NCBI RefSeq assembly: GCF_000381925.1
Contig: NZ_KB907307.1
Location: 992,001 to 1,056,000, forward strand
Length of the DNA: 64,000 nucleotides
Direction: 5' to 3'
Source: Nocardia sp. BMG111209
GTDB lineage: Bacteria > Actinomycetota > Actinomycetes > Mycobacteriales > Mycobacteriaceae
Both the position numbers and the translations under genes were made by a program. Under the pieces are notes generated by a model that searched no databases, was not told the origin of the DNA, and was given only the letters and a program-made list of their open reading frames with translations. Below, in pieces: positions 62,338 to 64,000 of the stretch. Numbering within the stretch: position 1 is the first letter of the stretch; the number at the start of each line of letters is the position of its first letter.

Positions 62338-63099
62338 ATGGCTGTGCGTGCGCGGGAACTGGACGAGGGTGCGATTCTGCTGCTGGGCGGCCGCAGCGAG
62401 ATGGGTCTCGACGTCGTCCGCCGGATCGCGGCGGGCCGGACCGTGATCCTCGCGGCGCGGCGCAGTGCCGACCTGGACGCCGAGCAGGCGGTCGTCGAGC
62501 AGGCCGGCGCCGCGGCGGTGCATCGGGTCGAATTCGATGCCGACGATCTGGCGAACCATCAGCCGTTGCTGGAGAAGCTCGCCGCCGAGCACGGCCGGCT
62601 GGGTGCGGTGGTGCTCGCGTTCGGGGTGCTGGGCGATCAGGCTCGCGCCGAACGCGATCCGGCCGCCGCGGTGGCGGTGGTGCACACCGATTACGTCGCG
62701 CAGATCAGCGTGCTCACGGTGGCCGCCGAGTTGTTGCGCGCGCAGGGTTCCGGGCATCTGGTGGTGTTCGGCTCGGTGGCGGGTGTGCGGGTGCGGCGGG
62801 CCAACTACGTCTACGGGTCGGCCAAGGCCGGGCTCGACGGGTTCGCCTGCGGGCTCGGTGATGCGTTGCACGGCAGCGGTGTTCATCTGCTGCTGGTCCG
62901 GCCCGGTTTCGTCATCGGCCGGATGACCGAGGGGATGGCGCCGGCCCCGTTCTCCAGCACTCCGGAGCAGGTGGCCGCCGCGGTCGTGACGGCGCTGCAC
63001 CGCCGCGCGGATCGGGTCTGGGTGCCGGGCATCCTGCGCGCGGTCTTCACGGTGGCCCGCTTCCTCCCGCAGCCGGTGTGGCGCCGGATGCCCCGGTGA
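62338..63099 (+). CDS. short-chain dehydrogenase/reductase (Rv2073c-like)
   Basis: 253 residues. Rossmann motif LLLGGRSEMGLDVVRR, catalytic Ser and Y-x3-K in VVFGSVAGVRVRRANYVYGS and AKAGLDGF. The typical TGxxxGxG is changed to GGRSEMG, as in the DprE2-like SDRs. Substrate unknown. It diverges from the PPOX gene and its stop overlaps the cobL start (GTGA). Confidence 0.88.
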   Translation: MAVRARELDEGAILLLGGRSEMGLDVVRRIAAGRTVILAARRSADLDAEQAVVEQAGAAAVHRVEFDADDLANHQPLLEKLAAEHGRLGAVVLAFGVLGDQARAERDPAAAVAVVHTDYVAQISVLTVAAELLRAQGSGHLVVFGSVAGVRVRRANYVYGSAKAGLDGFACGLGDALHGSGVHLLLVRPGFVIGRMTEGMAPAPFSSTPEQVAAAVVTALHRRADRVWVPGILRAVFTVARFLPQPVWRRMPR

Positions 63100-64000
63100 C
63101 GGATTCGCCGGTGCGGCAACCGATCACGGTGGTCGGGATCGGCGCCGACGGGTGGGACGGCCTGGGTGGCGCCGCCCGGACGGCGGTCGAGACGGCCGAG
63201 GTGGTGTTCGGGTCGGCGCGGCAGTTGGCGTTGCTGCCCGCGGCGGTGCGCGGTCCGCGGCGGGTGCCGTGGCCCTCGCCGCTGGTGCCGGCGTTGCCGG
63301 ATGTGCTTGCCGCGCATGCCGATACCCGCATGTGCGTGCTGGCCAGCGGGGATCCGATGTTCTACGGCATCGGGGTGACCCTGGCGAAACTGGTCGGGCC
63401 GCAGGCGTTGCGGGTGCTGCCGCAGCCGTCGTCGGCGTCGCTGGCGTGTGCGCGGCTGGGGTGGGCGCTGGCGGAGACGCCGGTGGTGAGCATCGTGGGG
63501 CGGCACCTGGAGACGGTGCTGCCGGAACTGGCCGACGGCCGCCGGGTGCTGGTGCTGGTACCGGATGCGGACGGGCCCGCGGAGGTGTCGGAACTGCTGG
63601 CGCGCAACGGGTTCGGCGATTCCACTGTGTCCGTCCTGGAACAGCTGGGCGGGCCGGCGGAGCGGATGGTGGCCGGGGTCGCGGTGAGTTGGTCGCGGCC
63701 GCCGGGGGATCCGCTGGCCGTGGTCGCGATCGAATGCCGCGCCGATCCGGACGCGCCGCGATCGACCCGGCTGCCCGGTCTGCCGGACGAACGGTACGGC
63801 GGCGACGGCCAGATGACCAAGTCCGAGGTGCGCGCGCTGTCGATCGCGGCGCTCGCGCCCGCGCCCGGAGAGCTGCTGTGGGATGTGGGCGGCGGCTCCG
63901 GCACCATCGCGATCGAATGGTGCCGCACCCATCCGGCCTGCCGGGCGATCACCTTCGAGCGCAGCGAGGCGCGCCGCCGGCAGATCGCCGCCAATGCCGC
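63096..64000 (+). CDS. cobL: precorrin-6Y C5,15-methyltransferase CobL (3' end outside window)
   Basis: At least 301 residues are present. The N-terminal tetrapyrrole methylase domain (CbiE-like) begins ITVVGIGADGWDGL and has LASGDPMFYGIGVTLAKL; after about residue 205 the second domain (CbiT-like) starts DERYGGDGQMTKSEVRALS, with SAM motif LLWDVGGGSGTIAIEW. CobL methylates C5 and C15 and decarboxylates in aerobic cobalamin synthesis. GTG 63096 overlaps the SDR stop. The frame is still open at the window end. Confidence 0.92.
   Translation, partial: MTDSPVRQPITVVGIGADGWDGLGGAARTAVETAEVVFGSARQLALLPAAVRGPRRVPWPSPLVPALPDVLAAHADTRMCVLASGDPMFYGIGVTLAKLVGPQALRVLPQPSSASLACARLGWALAETPVVSIVGRHLETVLPELADGRRVLVLVPDADGPAEVSELLARNGFGDSTVSVLEQLGGPAERMVAGVAVSWSRPPGDPLAVVAIECRADPDAPRSTRLPGLPDERYGGDGQMTKSEVRALSIAALAPAPGELLWDVGGGSGTIAIEWCRTHPACRAITFERSEARRRQIAANA

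Overview
The window reads as a chromosomal segment of a high-GC mycolate actinomycete, most likely a Nocardia or a close relative. The reasons are a Pup-proteasome locus, an MTB12-like secreted protein, several probable F420-linked enzymes, many GTG/TTG starts, and a gene order that follows Mycobacterium tuberculosis from hisE-hisG (Rv2122c-Rv2121c) to Rv2074-Rv2073c-cobL (Rv2072c). The species assignment is inference. I saw no rRNA, tRNA, CRISPR array, transposase or phage gene.

Layout. 0-4 kb: the 3' part of a very large GHKL/HSP90-like ATPase with nine C-terminal repeats, then an unknown protein. 4.8-10.9 kb: conserved core with hisE, hisG, a RecB-type Fe-S nuclease, trmI, an MTB12-like protein and mpa. 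10.9-43.6 kb: about 33 kb of metabolic and regulatory genes lying between mpa and dop, which are close together in M. tuberculosis. This block holds a pyrimidine/hydantoin catabolic and uptake operon with a divergent MocR regulator, pxpABC (5-oxoprolinase), two deazaflavin-type nitroreductases, a GT39-like membrane protein, a LysR/dienelactone hydrolase pair, a NERD-like membrane protein, a second NMT1-type ABC operon with a GntR regulator, a VOC/MerR pair, an acyl-CoA ligase and ArsC-like pair, several small NTF2-fold proteins, an AurF-like diiron oxygenase with DUF4873 and TetR, and a two-gene permease unit. 44-58.5 kb: dop, pup, prcB, prcA, pafA, pafB, pafC, panE-like, tatA, tatC, helY, a DUF4333 protein and a 5'-3' exonuclease. 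58.5-64 kb: a repeat-rich membrane protein, an M24 peptidase, an F420-type flavin reductase, an SDR and the 5' part of cobL.

How the genes work together. Dop deamidates Pup, PafA ligates it to lysines, Mpa unfolds pupylated proteins and PrcBA degrades them. PafB and PafC are the WYL activators of the mycobacterial DNA-damage response. Reading promoters by eye, I find PafBC-type (RecA-NDp) elements, consensus TTGTCRGTG-N8-TANNNT, with exact spacing in front of the RecB-like nuclease (8/9), a VOC protein (8/9), the 5'-3' exonuclease (7/9), pup (7/9) and weakly helY (6/9). This suggests a local damage-response circuit around pafBC.

Other structural themes. Many genes are probably leaderless, with TANNNT 6-8 nt before the start codon and no Shine-Dalgarno sequence. 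In three operons (LLM/permease, pxpB/pxpC, prcB/prcA) the gap between two genes is exactly filled by a small ORF that overlaps both neighbours by 4 nt, as if translation were kept coupled across the gap. A 45-bp minisatellite inside a membrane-protein gene, a 30-bp imperfect tandem array and a cluster of CGAAC words upstream of dop are the main unexplained repeats.
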